In this document: positions 43,375 through 55,219 of the stretch, one piece after another | How positions within the stretch are numbered: the stretch's first letter is position 1 | Layout: every line of letters starts with the position of its first letter | Assembly (NCBI GenBank): GCA_030549175.1 | Contig: JAUKUA010000005.1 | Location: forward strand, 4,588,001 to 4,652,000 | Direction of reading: 5' to 3' | Origin: Lasiosphaeris hirsuta | Lineage: Eukaryota; Ascomycota; Sordariomycetes; Sordariales; Lasiosphaeriaceae | DNA length: 64,000 bases | Position numbers and translations under genes: made by a program | Notes under the pieces: model-generated | Databases searched by the model: none | Seen by the model: only the letters and a program-made list of their open reading frames with translations | What the model was told of the DNA's origin: nothing

Positions 43375-43745
43375 GTTGGTGGCTAGCACGTCTGAGAACG
43401 GCTGAAAATGTACATCCAGGAATAACACCGCCCGTGAAAACTCACACCTGCCCACCACCTCCAGCACAGGCACCACCTACCGCAGGCACCACTACATGCA
43501 GCCCTACGACCTTGCGTACCAATTACATAGCACTTTCAGCCTTACAAGCCAACACCTTCGTGGCCGACCCGCCGGGGGGTGCCAGAGGTAGATAATTATA
43601 GTTTTGATGGGCCTTTTATTACGTTTTTAAACCATGTTAGCAATTTGAATCGCTACAATAGTGTTAGATTGACCATTGTTCAATTAGCTGTAATTAACTA
43701 CGATGGAGTATGACCGCGGCTGGAAGGCGGTAGGTGGAAATTGGA
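43375..43745 (+). repeat. dispersed repeat, copy 1
   Basis: It shares aatgtacatccaggaata with copy 2 (reverse strand, aagtacattcaggaata). It shares gggtgccagaggtagataatt, gggccttttatt and gctacaatagtgttagattg with copy 3 at 60.6 kb. Most differences are C/T or G/A. No open reading frame is evident. Confidence 0.6.
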
Positions 43746-45294
43746 GATATACAGTTTAAAATGACATTCATGAATGACAGTGCACATGTTACGCGGTTAC
43801 GAAAAGGGGCTCACACAGCAGCACCGAGTTCCCCAATTACGTCTGTATCTAAATCAACCGCGCCGGGACACGCCTATTTACGTCACGGGGTGTGACGGTG
43901 CTGTGCGGAGACACTTCAGGCCGACGTGGATGGCCAAAGGCAGGGGCTGCAGGTCATCAATGGCACCTGTCACCAGCGATTCTCAGCGCCATTTCGACAT
44001 GCAGGATGACCTCTCTGCCTATGAGAGCCGACTTGCAACTGTCTGCAGGCTCGTCTTTGTCAATGCTGTGTTACGGGGCTGTGTTACGGGGTAGTGCGTT
44101 CTCAGCGACCATGTTCCCTCTTCTCACGGAAAAAAAGTGCAGTTCCATCGCAATCGGCGGTCAGGGCCATTGCGGCGATTACGTTCCCACGAGTTGTGCG
44201 CAGATTTCCCACAATAGAAGTAGTGGTCCCAATCGCTTTCAAGGCCGCAGCGCCTTGGAATCGTCGAGAGGGCGCCGCCGCCATGGCGGCGAATGAATGT
44301 GTTTGGTTTATTCCCCACACCGGCGCGCCATGTTACAGTTGACACCACCGCGCCCAGGTTGGAGCCGGCCTCAGCTCAGCCCGGCACGACTCCAAGGGAC
44401 CAGTGAGCCGGGTCGTCCCTCCTTCCTCCATAGCTTGGGATCCCTGGGCCATTTCTACAGTTTTGCTGGTGTTGCAAGTAGGAGGCGTCCAATACCCGAG
44501 ACATGCCCCCCCTGCTGTCGAGTGGTACCTGGGACCATCGGCCACAGAGGTATGAGATGGTAGAGGCTCTCGGACTGATCTCCATAAAACAAAGGCCTGC
44601 CATCCCAACTGGTCGGGTACACACAATTCAATGGAAGGCAAGAAGCAAAAAAAAAAAAAAAAACCCAGACCCGCTGTCCAGTCTCATAGTGGCCACGTCG
44701 TGAGAGTTGACATCGAGTCTCGCACTCAGCTCACAGGCGGTACCATAAAGTCTCCCGAGCTTCCTCCTCGGCAAAGTCCTTTAATTACCACGCCCCACCT
44801 CTGGTCATGTCACTGGCCGAACATAAAGCAGTGGCACAAGGCGGTTGTTCTGTTATCCTCCCACCAGACCATCCTTCGGTTCCAACACGCCCCGCTCTCT
44901 CCGACAATGCCGAACCGGCGTTGCCTGCCGAGACTCTTGAGTGGTTGCCCGATTCGTTACTCCGCTGAAACTGCGTCCATGCAGGAACAACTACCTGCCG
45001 AGGCGAATGACCACTCTCAAGCACAGAGAGTTGGCCCTAATGATGCAGGTCCTCGGAGCTCTCAGTGAAGTCATCTTTCGACATTCATCATTGACCTGTG
45101 ATAGGGGGTTTCCTTTGGTGAGATGATTTCCTCCATCCTCCCGAGATTGAGGACACGGGAAAAAGCAAGCTGGCGGGAGGGAGGTGATATCTGCCATGTG
45201 GTTTATAAAAGAGTAGCCGCGAGGTAGTGCAAATTGCCGCCCTGCCATCGGCTCCCAGGTTCAATAGTCAATTTGGAGATTGCCCTGCTTGTAA
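43746..45294. other. gene-poor sequence upstream of the zinc-finger gene
   Basis: No gene recognised; short frames only. An A run lies at about 44648-44663. The right end is the promoter of the zinc-finger gene, with a tttataaaag box at about 45203. Confidence 0.5.
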
Positions 45295-46350
45295 ATGGAC
45301 CCTTCACAGCACCGGCAGCGATCTTCCCGGGGATCGGGGGTCGTACAGGACTCGCATCTCCGGCATCGCCCTCTCGCACCCGAGGCCCAGGCAATCCCTT
45401 CACTGGGCGTTCATGCCTTCGGCCTAGATGCTGTGTTTTCCGAAGCAGACCACCTACCGTACAGCCACCCGAGCCGCAGCAGCAGTGACACCTACTTCGA
45501 TGGGAGCAGCGATGGTCGTTCAAGCACCTTTACTACCGACTTTGGTGACTCGAGCTACGCCAGCTTTGAACTCACGCAGTGGCAGAGCACAAACTTGTCA
45601 CCCTTTTTGCCCCCAGGGCGTCAGACCTTGGAGCCGCCTGAGTACGAGCCAGCTTTTGCTGCGGGCTATCGTCAGACGTGGCCGCGCTCGCTACCCATCC
45701 CTCCGTCCCGGCCACTCGCTCCACACCCTCCCCTTCGGCACTTTTCCAACGACCACGCAGCGTGGTATCAACGCGCTGAAACCCAAGCACCTCCATCCGG
45801 GGATCCGAGACACTTCATTCGAGCTCCAACAAGGGGAGGGGAGCCTATCGACCGCCAGCAGTCGGCATCATTCAGGTCGCCAGTGGCGACACTTGTTCGT
45901 GAGGTGGAAGGGCAGCCGTACCGGTGCCAGTACTGGAAGGGTAACAAACGATGCAACTACTACCCGTCGGGCAAGAATTACGCCCATCTGCTCAAGATTC
46001 ACGAGATGAGGCAGCACAAGTCCTCCCATATCCCGTGCGAAAAGGAAGGCTGCAATATCGTGATCGCCAACGGTCGCCGGGACAATCTCAGGAAGCACCA
46101 CGACTCGGAAAATTGCGCGGGTTTCCGGAAGAAGAAAAAAGCTCCTGATGTCGCTGAGAAGCTTCCAGTTGACGAGTTAGCTGGGCAACCATCTCCTCCG
46201 AGCTCCCTACCATTTACGATAGGGTCGATGGCACACGAAGATACTCTTCAGCCGTTATCGCCAAATCTTCTTCTAATGGAGGATTTTTGTGAAGCCTATC
46301 GCCAGATCGAAGCAGGGGAGATCAATGATAGAGCTGGGTTTTACCGTTGA
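45295..46350 (+). CDS. zinc-finger protein, C2H2-like
   Basis: A single exon of 351 residues from the ATG at 45295. The first 200 residues are disordered, rich in Ser, Pro and aromatic residues. Residues about 208-285 hold two finger-like units: YRCQYWKGNKRCNYYPSGKN with HLLKIHEMRQH, and IPCEKEGCNIVIANGRRDNL with RKHHDSENC. Their Cys and His spacing suggests a pair of degenerate C2H2/C2HC zinc fingers. A basic run (FRKKKKAP) follows and could be a nuclear signal. This layout is common in fungal putative transcription factors and would imply DNA binding in the nucleus, but no target can be inferred. Upstream there is a TATA-like box. It stands isolated among repeats, and no neighbouring gene suggests a pathway. 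Confidence 0.7.
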   Translation: MDPSQHRQRSSRGSGVVQDSHLRHRPLAPEAQAIPSLGVHAFGLDAVFSEADHLPYSHPSRSSSDTYFDGSSDGRSSTFTTDFGDSSYASFELTQWQSTNLSPFLPPGRQTLEPPEYEPAFAAGYRQTWPRSLPIPPSRPLAPHPPLRHFSNDHAAWYQRAETQAPPSGDPRHFIRAPTRGGEPIDRQQSASFRSPVATLVREVEGQPYRCQYWKGNKRCNYYPSGKNYAHLLKIHEMRQHKSSHIPCEKEGCNIVIANGRRDNLRKHHDSENCAGFRKKKKAPDVAEKLPVDELAGQPSPPSSLPFTIGSMAHEDTLQPLSPNLLLMEDFCEAYRQIEAGEINDRAGFYR

Positions 46351-47394
46351 GGCGTGAGATATTGCATACATTCCATCCCAATGTGTCTCTTTTTCCTTTT
46401 CTTTTTTTTTGGGGGGGGGGGGGTTGGCGGATGGCCCTCGTTTCGTGATTTCGCGGTCGGGTTGGATACCGAGGGTACGGGGGGAAAAAATGGATAGCGG
46501 TCGAGTTGGCATACTCTGGCTCCTACGTCTGTCTCTCGGAGGCTATACGCAAGCAGTAATGACCTAATGACTAGATGACCATCAATGAAATGACTTGCTC
46601 TTTGACCATTGCCGGCCCTCAAGCTTTGTCCCGTGTTGGGGTGCTGACCCAAATACGTCGGTAATATGTACCTCAGGGCAAGATCACCGCCGGAACGAGT
46701 TGCAATTCCGTCGTTTGGCTTTGTTGTCGACCGACAATGATGGGTTTGGATTGCTGAGCTTGGTAGCATAGCTTGAGATGGCGGGAGGCGGCGGATCGCT
46801 CGGCTCTGCGACTGCCTGAGAAAGATGACTCTGGAGAGCCTGGGAGGATAGCACCATACTTTTGAACCAGAGGCTAGGTCAGGTTATGGGATGAAACTTG
46901 CCAACAGTATCCTCCAGGTAAGGCAAAAATGCTGAGCGGTAATTTTGCCTCGTGGTCCGCCTGTAGTAGGCGTCCGCCGAGGCGCCTGCCCGAGGCGCTC
47001 GCAAGGCTCGGCACAGCCCGTCCGTCAGGGCAATTGCCATCCCGCCCGGCCAACTGATCATCTCCATAGCCTTCCTCAGGTCATTTACAGAAACCAAAAA
47101 AAAAAAAAAAAAAAAAAATTTCTTTTTTTGGGTCAAGGTGGACAGAACTGCGCGGGGAGGGGCGCGCAATGCCTTGCAGTGACCAACCGAGGTAGGCGAA
47201 ACAAGACATTCTGAAGAAGTGCAGTCTTGGCACTTGCTAGGGCGAAACTTGAGGGTCCAAACTATGGCCGCACTTGGAGAGCAAGAATTGCAATGCAGAC
47301 GGGAAATGTTGGAAATTCCTTCCTCACATCAAACCGACGGTTGGTGCCTGGTTGTTAATGTTGCTTCAAGCAATCATGAGGTAGACAAGTTAAA
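46351..47394. other. gene-poor sequence
   Basis: It holds T/G runs near 46400-46425 and an A run of about 20 at 47097-47118. No gene seen. Confidence 0.5.
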
Positions 47395-47625
47395 TCGCTC
47401 GAATCGCTCAAATACACAATAAAAGGCCCATCAACACGATAACTATCCACCCGGCCCTATCACCAGCGTAGCCCTTGCTTACAGCGCTGCGACCGCGCGT
47501 GCAAGTGTTGGGCAATTGGCGTGCAGGCCGGCCTTGCAGTGGTGTGGCTTGCGTGTGTGGCTTTTGACAGGGCAATATTCCTGAATGTACTTTTTCTGCC
47601 GTTTTCAGAAGCAACAACCAGGGGG
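47395..47625 (-). repeat. dispersed repeat, copy 2 (reverse strand)
   Basis: Read on the minus strand it gives AAGTACATTCAGGAATATTG, GGGTGGATAGTTATCGTG, TTGATGGGCCTTTTATTGTG and TTGAGCGATT, parallel to copies at 43.4 and 60.6 kb. Its outer edge abuts the reverse-transcriptase fragment that runs the other way. Confidence 0.6.
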
Positions 47626-47644
47626 GGACGATGTCACCACCGCC

Positions 47645-48259
47645 ATGGTCAAGGCGGTATGGCGGGACTGGGAAGGGGAGGGGGAGGAAAGAGCACGGGT
47701 ACTATCCCCGTACGCCAAGGCTATCTGGACCCTGTGCCAAGGGACCCTGTGCCAAGGCTGCCTCACTACCGGGTACTACCCAAAGGCGTGGAGGACGGCG
47801 GAGGTGGTTCTCCTGCAAAAACCAGGGAAGGACCCTAGCACGACAAGGTCTTTAAGGCTTATCGCGCTGATTCCGACCTACGGTAGAGGCCTAGAGAGGA
47901 TGGTAGCAGCTAAGATCTCAGAGGTCGCCCTGGCCGAGGGGGTCCTAGCTACCAACCAGTGCGGAGGTATCCCCAGAAGGTCCGCTACTAGCCTACTGAT
48001 CGCCCTAATCTACGACATCGAAGATGGCCTACGATGGGGAAGGGTTGTCGGGATCCTCACCAGAGACATAGCCGGGGACTTTAATAACGTCCAAAAGATA
48101 CGGCTTATTAGCGGCATGAGGAGCGTAGACGCTTCCGACTACGACGTACTAAGGCGACCCCCACTAATTAAAAGGCCGTTAACTGGAAGGTCCTCCTCTT
48201 ACTTCGTTACCTTTAGCGGACGCTCCGCTTGTATATACGGAACATTAAATAGAATATAG
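47645..48259 (+). mobile_element. non-LTR retrotransposon reverse transcriptase fragment
   Basis: The open plus frame carries the fingers/palm opening of a LINE-type reverse transcriptase: YYPKAWRTAEVVLLQKPGKD, then RSLRLIALIPTYGRGLERMV, TNQCGGIPRRSATSLLIALI, and DIAGDFNNV in the position of the first catalytic Asp motif. About 60 unrelated codons follow before the stop. The YADD box and everything after it are missing, and so is any endonuclease domain. It is a truncated, dead copy. A duplicated CTGTGCCAAGG word near 47730-47755 (CQGTLCQG) looks like a small local duplication. Confidence 0.75.
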
Positions 48260-49436
48260 AGTATGAAATTTTCATAAATAGGAGTGTCGGAATCCACTTT
48301 AACCCAATGAAGGCCATCTAACTTCGTACTACCGGTAGTTATTTTCTTCTCCCATCTAAGCTAAATAGAAAAAGGGTGCTACAGTCCGGAATGGCCGCTT
48401 TGGTAAGCGTTACTTTGGTGTGACCCTTCACTGAACACTGACATGACATTTTGTATGGTAGTGTAAATAAATTGTCAAGGATGGCCCGTTGGCAATGAGT
48501 CTGGCGGGTACACTGCCATTATATAGCAGTGCACCCCCTGTGCTCAATTGAGCGCAGGGACTGCGCACAATGGACTTACCAATCCAAGCTATTTACATTT
48601 TTCTACGTAACAACTCGACGAGGTCTTCGACGATATTAAGAAGTTCTCGGATAGTGTCTCGGATAGTAAGATCACTTATATACGTATCGCAAAATAGATA
48701 CATCTGGTGTATCTAGGGGGTATACGGAGGGATTAGAGAAGGGAGGTAGAGATTAACATGAGTTCGCCGTTTTTATAAGGGGGGGGGGTACGAGACATAG
48801 GGGGAGAGCTTACCGGGATGGGGATTCGATAGGTCCTTGAACTATGAAGCCCGCTAAGGTGGGCTCGTAGGTAGGGTGTTTTAGGATACCCCGCTAAAAA
48901 CGGCACCCCAAACAGTGACATAGCCACTCAAGAGAGCATAGGTGAGGAGTAGTGGCACAGCTTAATGCCGGGACGTCTTACGGGGTCATCACGATAGGGG
49001 GGCAAGTGCATTTTGGGAATATTTCCTTTCTATGGAACGAACGAGAGTAATTGAAGGAGGCTCAGTTCAAACCGAAGCCCGCCATTGTCACAAACCCGAT
49101 CAAAAAAACACACCAAACAGCACCATCTTCCATCTTCTATCCCCTACTCAACCAGTAGGGCTGGTTCTCCTCTGTGTTGGACTGCTGCCGCTGCTGATCT
49201 TGATGGGTTGTCAGAGTCTCCCCAATTGGTATTGTTACCTGTCCCCTGTGCTCATTTCCATGCACCACGGATGGCTCTGCGACCACGCGTGTCTGGGCTG
49301 CTACTTGTTCGGTGACCAGCTCCGCAAGTTTGGATCCTGGTAGTTCTGTCGAGGGTCGTCGAGTAGGCCGTAGCGTAAGTTCGAATGACTCTTGAGTCTC
49401 GGGGCGTGGCTTCTAATCACGCTTATGCTCCGTCTG
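48260..49436. other. AT-rich gene-poor sequence
   Basis: No gene seen. It includes a G run at 48781-48788 and an inverted TGTAAATA/TATTTACA pair at 48462 and 48590 that is too short to call an element. Confidence 0.5.
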
Positions 49437-51132
49437 TCATTTTTTCGAGTTCTCGCCCGTGCCACCTTTACCCTCGTGTTCTTGTTCGTGGCGACGCCCT
49501 CCCCCAGACAGGGAGAGCATCCATTCCAGTCTTCGAGCTTTCTCTTCTTCGGCCTCATAGAAATGGGCCCGGATTCCTTGACGCCATTGCTCTTCTTCCC
49601 GGGTATCCAAGATGTCGATTTCTGTAGCTCGCTCAAGCAGAAACTCCCATTCCTATGGCATGGGCGCGTCTGCGGGCACGTAGGGCCCATAGTCATCCGG
49701 CGGAGGGCCCCGAAAGATATCCTCGAGGGCACCCGCTGCAGCGATGCCTGAGAGCATCTTGTGTACGGCAAACTGGATTTCCAGATAGCCCCTGTCTGGT
49801 AACGGATACTTTTTCGGGTCCGGTGTCCGGAGTAAAAAGACATCACCATAGTTGACAATCGGGAAATGCTGCGTTGCGCGGCCTTGGTAAGTTCCGTCCT
49901 CCTCTCCCATGACGTGAACGCCTCGGCGGTAATTGCCGATGGTACCGTCAAAATGATCCCGGCTACCTGAGACCAACCCGCCCCTCTCGTGCGTGTTCTT
50001 CAGCCATACCATCTGGATCCAAAGGTGGCGCGGGTCAGTGTCGGACACATGGTCAATCGGCCGGATTGTAAAGTTGAAGTGATCCCATCTGTAATGGGCC
50101 CCAGCTTCAAGCGGAAGGATATTTACCTTTTCGATCTCATCGGGAGAGCAGCGATTATCCCAGTCCTTATCTGACCAAATCATACTAAGATATTCGTTAA
50201 AGATAGCATAGTTACGCCTAGCCTTGACCAAGGCCTTGACCGGTATAATATACGCCCCCTGCGCGCCGAGGGAGGGTGCTGGAGAGAACGCAGCGGCCTG
50301 CGTACCATTCTAGCACCTCCTTCTGGGCAGCTTTCTCCTTGAGGGTACGCCTATCATCGTTGCTATTCCCGATGGTACGTTGATTATTGACCGTGGGAGG
50401 GGGAGTAGGTAGCATAACCGAGTCTACTTCTTTGTCAGACGAGATTTCTAATGTGCCTTGGGCTTACTCTATCCTTTGCTTCTTCATATTCTGTGTTTCT
50501 ACCCCCTCATCTATCACCTTATTCTTTCCAGTAGGACGAGAAATTACAGCGTCTACCGGCTTATCGGGGTTTTTTATCTTACGGTTATCCCACAAATCTT
50601 GAACCTTGTCGAGAGTAGCTTGATATTCGTCGCATCGGCGCTTGAAGAAGTACGTGAGAGAAATGTTCTTCGGATTACGTCCCGTCTTCCAGTCCTCCTA
50701 AGATCTCATTCCCAAAAACTCGAACTGGGAGCTAGTATCATGGAGTACCGCTAGTAACATGTACAGTCCCTTCTTCTTGATGGCCCATTGTGTTTTGTCC
50801 TGTACGGTAGGGGCATAACTACCCTTATCCGTTCCGACCTGGAGGGCTTCGATGCATTTGTTCACGTAGTCGATGAACCGCTCTCTCAGCTCGCTATCGC
50901 TCGTCGGATCAGGCAACTCAGTACCTGATGACTGCGTCGACGGTGGCTGTGACGAATCGGACGGCTGGGCGGGGCTAGATGGATCGATGGAAGATTGGGA
51001 AGGCGTGCCGTGCCCAGATGCGCTCGAGGACGATGGTTCTTCTTCGCCAACCCAGGATATGGTCTTGTTACCAATGAAATCAACCGTGATGCGCTGCTGG
51101 TTTCGGTATGTGCCTCCTTGCTTGGATGCCAT
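49437..51132 (-). pseudogene. fungal HNH endonuclease-domain gene, inactivated
   Basis: From the ATG at 51132 one frame runs through a Ser/Pro-rich N-terminus (SSSSASGHGTPSQSS), a helical part, and EVLEWYAGRCVLS, the start of the HNH fold. It then shifts by one base near 50260 into a frame with KVNILPLEAGAHYRWDHFNF, DPRHLWIQMVWLK, QHFPIVNYGDVFLLRTPDP and FAVHKMLSGIAAAGALEDIF. Such proteins are usually single-domain fungal nucleases of unknown role. Three in-frame stops interrupt it: TAG at 50700, TAA at 50466 and TAG at 49655. Coding sequence resumes after each one. Every stop is one C-to-T step from CAG or CAA. The last open piece (EWEFLLERATEIDILDTREE) ends at a TGA at 49437. Confidence 0.7.
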
Positions 51133-51674
51133 GGCGAACCTGCTGCAGCTAAACCTGTTGGTTCACGTTGAGAAAGAGTTGACAAGTTGGAAAGGAAGGA
51201 GAGGTACGAAGATGTCTTACAAGTTTTCGGGAGGTTGAGTTTGGGTGGTCGCCCGGAACAGTGGATAGTGAGTCGCTTTCCAGTAAGACGGGCAAGTGGA
51301 AAATAAATAGTTGACGAGGGGAAAGTTGGAAAGTTAAAAGCATGCCCTGCCCAGCACACGGTGTGGTCCACATGCGTGCACGGGCCATGACGACAGCCAT
51401 TAGAGTTTTGCTTGTCGGCAGCAGCGAGGTGAATCCTCAGTCACCTGACCGCAGGGGAATGCGTGACAGCCAGCTTCTCTCCTCCGCCGTCACTGCCCCG
51501 CCGCCCCATATTATTCGTAGAGGACATGTTGTCGCATATGGCATATGGGGTATTATATAAGTGGTATAGCTCTGCAGGCAAAGAGGAATTTCCTTTCCCA
51601 AAAAGTGTGACAGAAAGGAAGCGTGGTGGGTTTTGGAAAGACTGGCACGTGTTATTGGTCCGAGTAGGGAGATC
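51133..51674. other. spacer between two HNH-family relics
   Basis: This is the upstream side of the first relic. No gene seen. Confidence 0.5.
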
Positions 51675-52304
51675 CTAGCTGCCTTGTCCTTTGTCCTCCA
51701 CTTCCTTACCCTGGCGCAGAATCCCCTTTTCCGCTCTCCACTCAGCATACCGCTCCACTCGTTCTTGGTATTCTTGGTAAGCTTCCTCTAAAATATAGCG
51801 CCTCCATTGTTCCGCGGCCTCCACGCTGAGTACACCTTCTTGTTGTGCAGCTTCGATGAGCATTTCCCAATCGCCAGGCATGTGTGCTTCATCCCGAACT
51901 TGGCCTTTAATACCGCTCGGCGGTGAGCCGCGGAAGATGTCTTTTAAAGCCCCGGCAGCCATCATGCCAGCGAGCAATTTTTGTACGGCGTACCTAAGTC
52001 TCAGGAAGTGCATGTTTGGCAATGGGCACGTTGCCTCGTCCGCCGTCACAAGTTCATACCCCCCGACGCGTGTGGCTGGTCGTGAGCTGAGAGGGTTAGG
52101 GTTGAAAATATCCTCGCAGTATGTCTGCCTTATGCACGATGCGGTTTCGCCATCAGCGATACTAATGATGGGAAACCCATCCCAGAATTGCTCTAATGCC
52201 TTGAAAACGGCAATCGGGCAGCGGGTGGTCTCTGCAGCAAAATATGCCCGACGGCCAAACAGGGACCCACCTTGAAACGCTAAAACTCGGGCCTCTCCCC
52301 ATTG
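51675..52304 (-). pseudogene. second member related to the HNH family, 5'-truncated
   Basis: The minus frame is open for 210 codons with no initiator; a TGA at 52307-52305 precedes it, and one C-to-T step from CGA would make it. Readable blocks are LAFQGGSLFGRRAYFAAETT, RCPIAVFKALEQFWDGFPII, TRVGGYELVTADEATCPLPN and RLRYAVQKLLAGMMAAGALK. The last two align with the C-terminal part of the 49.4-51.1 kb relic (GYLEIQFAVHKMLSGIAAAG). The C-terminal AEQWRRYILEEAYQEYQE helix also has a counterpart there (EEQWRQGIRAHFYEAEEE). The HNH core itself is not seen. It could still be expressed as a short protein from an internal GTG, but I favour a relic. Confidence 0.55.
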
Positions 52305-52498
52305 TCACGCGCCTGCCCTTTTCACGGTGTGACGCCAATTGGAGACATGGACCCTAAACGCGAAGTTGAAACATCAAATTCGACGTTTTTGCCTCGACCT
52401 CGCACCACCGAACCACATCTCATCACACACATGTCACACCCATCCAAAGACAACACCAAAAGCCCATCAAAAACACGCATCCAAGAAACCCCGCCAAA

Positions 52499-53603
52499 AT
52501 GACAACGCTCCCGCCCACAATGAGGGCCTGGACGGTGCAATCCAACGGCGCGCCGTCATCCCGCACCCTGACCCTCACAACGGTCCCAACGCCCGCCAGC
52601 CCGCCAACGGGCTCCAACATCCTCATCAAAGTCAGCCACGCCGCCCTGAACCCAGTCGACCTGCACCTCCTCAACGTCGTCCCAACCTGGCTCCCCTTCC
52701 GACGCAGCGCCACCCCCGGGCTCGACTTTGCCGGCGAGGTGGTGGCCGTGGGGCCGTGGGTGCCAGCCGATTCCCGCATCGCGCCCGGCGCGCACGTCGC
52801 CGGCGCCCTCGGCGTCGCCCAGATCGCCCTCGGCACCGGGTCCCTGGCCGAGTACGTCGTGGTGCCGGCGCACCTGGTGGCGCTGCAGCCCGCGGGCGTG
52901 GGGGCCGCCGCGGCCGCCGGGCTGCTGGGCGTGGCGGGGCAGACGGCCACGCTGATGCTGCGCGCGGCGGGCGTGAAGGCGGGGATGCGGGTGCTGGTGA
53001 ATGGGGCGAGCGGCGGGGTCGGGTCGCTGGTGGTGCAGGTGGCCAAGGCCAAGGGGGCGGCGGTTGTCGCCGTGTGTTCGGCCGCGAATGCGGACATGGT
53101 CAAGGGGCTGGGTGCTGATGAGGCGGTTGATTACGTAGCGCGCGACCCCGTCGAGGAGTACCTCGCCCAGCGCTTCGACACGCAGCCGTTTGACTTCATC
53201 TTTGATGCGGCCGGTAGTCAGGCTATCTACCGGCGGTCGCCGGCCTTCCTAAAGAAGGAGGGCAGGTTTATCAGCATTGTGGGCGGCAAGTCGCAGGGCG
53301 TCGTGCCCTTTGTCCGCAACAAGCTTCTGCCCGTCTTCCTGGGCGGCACCCCGCGCCCGTTTAGCCTCTTGGGGCTCGCGCCCAACGGGAACAGTGCCAA
53401 GGACGTGGCCAAGTGGGTCGATGACGGCTTGCTCAAGCAGGCCCCGATCGACCAGGAGTATGCCATGGAGGATGCGGTGCAGGTGAGTTGTCCCGGGTTG
53501 GGGTGTCGTGGGTGGAGTTGCTAACAAATGGGAACTGTAGGCTCTTGAGAAGCTCGCGAGCAAGAGGGCCAAGGGCAAGATTGTTGTTCGGGTTGCGGCT
53601 TGA
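52499..53603 (+). CDS. zinc-independent medium-chain oxidoreductase (quinone oxidoreductase-like)
   Basis: Two exons (52499-53482, 53541-53603) give 348 residues. The intron has GTGAGT, gctaac and GTAG. The N-terminal GroES-like part has ILIKVSHAALNPVDLHLLN and PGLDFAGEVVAVG. The nucleotide-binding part has RVLVNGASGGVGSLVVQVAK, a typical NAD(P)H Rossmann loop, and the VDYVARDP and FDFIFDAAGS motifs. The zinc-ligand Cys and His positions of alcohol dehydrogenases are absent. This places it with quinone oxidoreductases and the reticulon-4-interacting-protein-1-like group, which use NADPH to reduce activated C=C bonds or quinones. The substrate is unknown. The coding DNA is strikingly GC-rich compared with the relic sequence on its left. 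It starts 192 bp from the HNH-family relic, on the opposite strand. Confidence 0.85.
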
Positions 53604-55219
53604 GTTGTGTTTGTTGCCATGATACCATCGTCTTTCTGTATTATCGCGGCCCTTTTTGTGTAGTATTATGAGCGTCCCTCTATCTTTGCGAGGTTACGGG
53701 AGTGGCGGTTGTTTATTTTGGCATCGAACAGGAGAGAGGGCAACACAGGCGACGGTTCAAGCCATGGAGAACCCAGAAGCAAAGGAGATGACGATCCGAA
53801 CATCTATTATAGTGCCCGCAGGGCTCAAGACCAAGACCCTTGCTCAGTCAGGCGCCTCAAGTAAACTGGGAGAAAAACTCCCAACTGTTCTTGGGCGCAA
53901 ACGGCGTCGAGGAGCCATTATCCGTCTGCGAGGGGTTATGGTCTCTCTTGTGCACGACCTATGTGACCGGATATCCCTCCTTGCACCCTTTGTAAACCTG
54001 CCTACACACAACTACGTTCAATGCTAATATCGTTGTTATAGATAAATCCTAAGCCCTCAAAGGTCTCCCGGCTCCATTCAGGCTATTGAACCAGTTACTC
54101 GCACAGCGCATGTCGTATGGCAGGAGTTATGTTCGGATCGGGACCGACACGAAGTCGCAGGCGCTGTTGGGGTTCTGAACTAGGCGAGTCTCGATCGGAT
54201 TCTTGCGGATGGCGCGCATCGACCGAGCTGGCGTGTTTAGGATCCCCCAGTTCAGTTGTAGTGCTCTCCTTCTCCAACTACACCGCGAAGCTGGCCTTGT
54301 TCGATGAACTGAACTTTCCTCGCTCTCTTGAGCTTATTTGATAGGCAAATGTTGGAGATCGCAGTGATCGGGTCCTTTAGAATATTAGCGCGAGCCTAGC
54401 GCTCTTGCCCAGGTCAAGGCACTTTGTGTTGGAGGTGGCGCCCCACCTCGAGGGTGCAGGGTGCACACGCCACTTCGCTTAGCTAGTGCCTTTGGGCCAC
54501 ACCTAGATAGCCGTTGCAGGGCCAGGAATTCCTGGCTCACAACACCAACAATCCATCACCAATTTTCCATTGCTCTGTCTTGCCCACACTTTGCGCTAGT
54601 GGTTGTGCCGCATAACTGCGGTGGGTGTGGTGCAGCGCTCTGCGCCCAGCCACAGCTGTGGCTGGGAGCTCTGGCTCCTTGCAGGAGTCTAGGTCCTTGG
54701 CATAAGCACACTCTCTTTTGTATTCTATATATTCGGCGCTCGCGCGTCTTGCTCTCTTAGCTAGAGCATACTCAATTCGATCACTCCCCTTTTCCATTGC
54801 TCCGCTCCAAAAGTGTCGGAGGTTGGCATATGCCATATCGTCTGCCCGTATAGTCTTGACTCTTTAGTGCATGCATGCGAAAGTACTGTGCCCAATGTTT
54901 ATGTGTACTGTTCTCAGCTCCAAAACTGGCTGAAGTTACGATCCAAAATTGAGCGCGCCTGGCGGGATTGGCCCACTTTTACCAGAGCCAGCGGCTCACC
55001 AAATGCATCTGCGGGGCGGTGTTGGAGGGGTCCGTGTTTAGAAGGAACAGAGCAGTATTGATACTATTTATTAGGGCCTTGTAGACACAAGAGACTACCC
55101 GCACCGCAAACAGAACTTTCGGCCATACCGATATCCACTCGTTCTCCCCTTTTCCCTTTCTCGCATCAGGCACACGGAACAGCACCGCCCCACACGGCTA
55201 AGACGGCTGCAGTACCCAA
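53604..55219. other. gene-poor sequence with possible LTR debris
   Basis: No gene seen. Near 55020 the reverse strand reads TAATAAATAGTATCAATACTG followed by CCTCCAACA, a look seen at the ends of fungal copia-type LTRs. TGTTGGAG also occurs at 54349. No flanking duplication or internal retrotransposon sequence is visible, so this is only a hint. Confidence 0.35.

Noticed and set aside
48462..48597. Small inverted-repeat element (TGTAAATA/TATTTACA)
   Set aside because: Only eight bases pair at the ends, which is likely by chance in AT-rich DNA.
54349..55030. Solo copia-type LTR (TGTTGGAG at both 54349 and about 55021)
   Set aside because: The two words are in direct and not inverted orientation, and no target duplication or primer site is visible.
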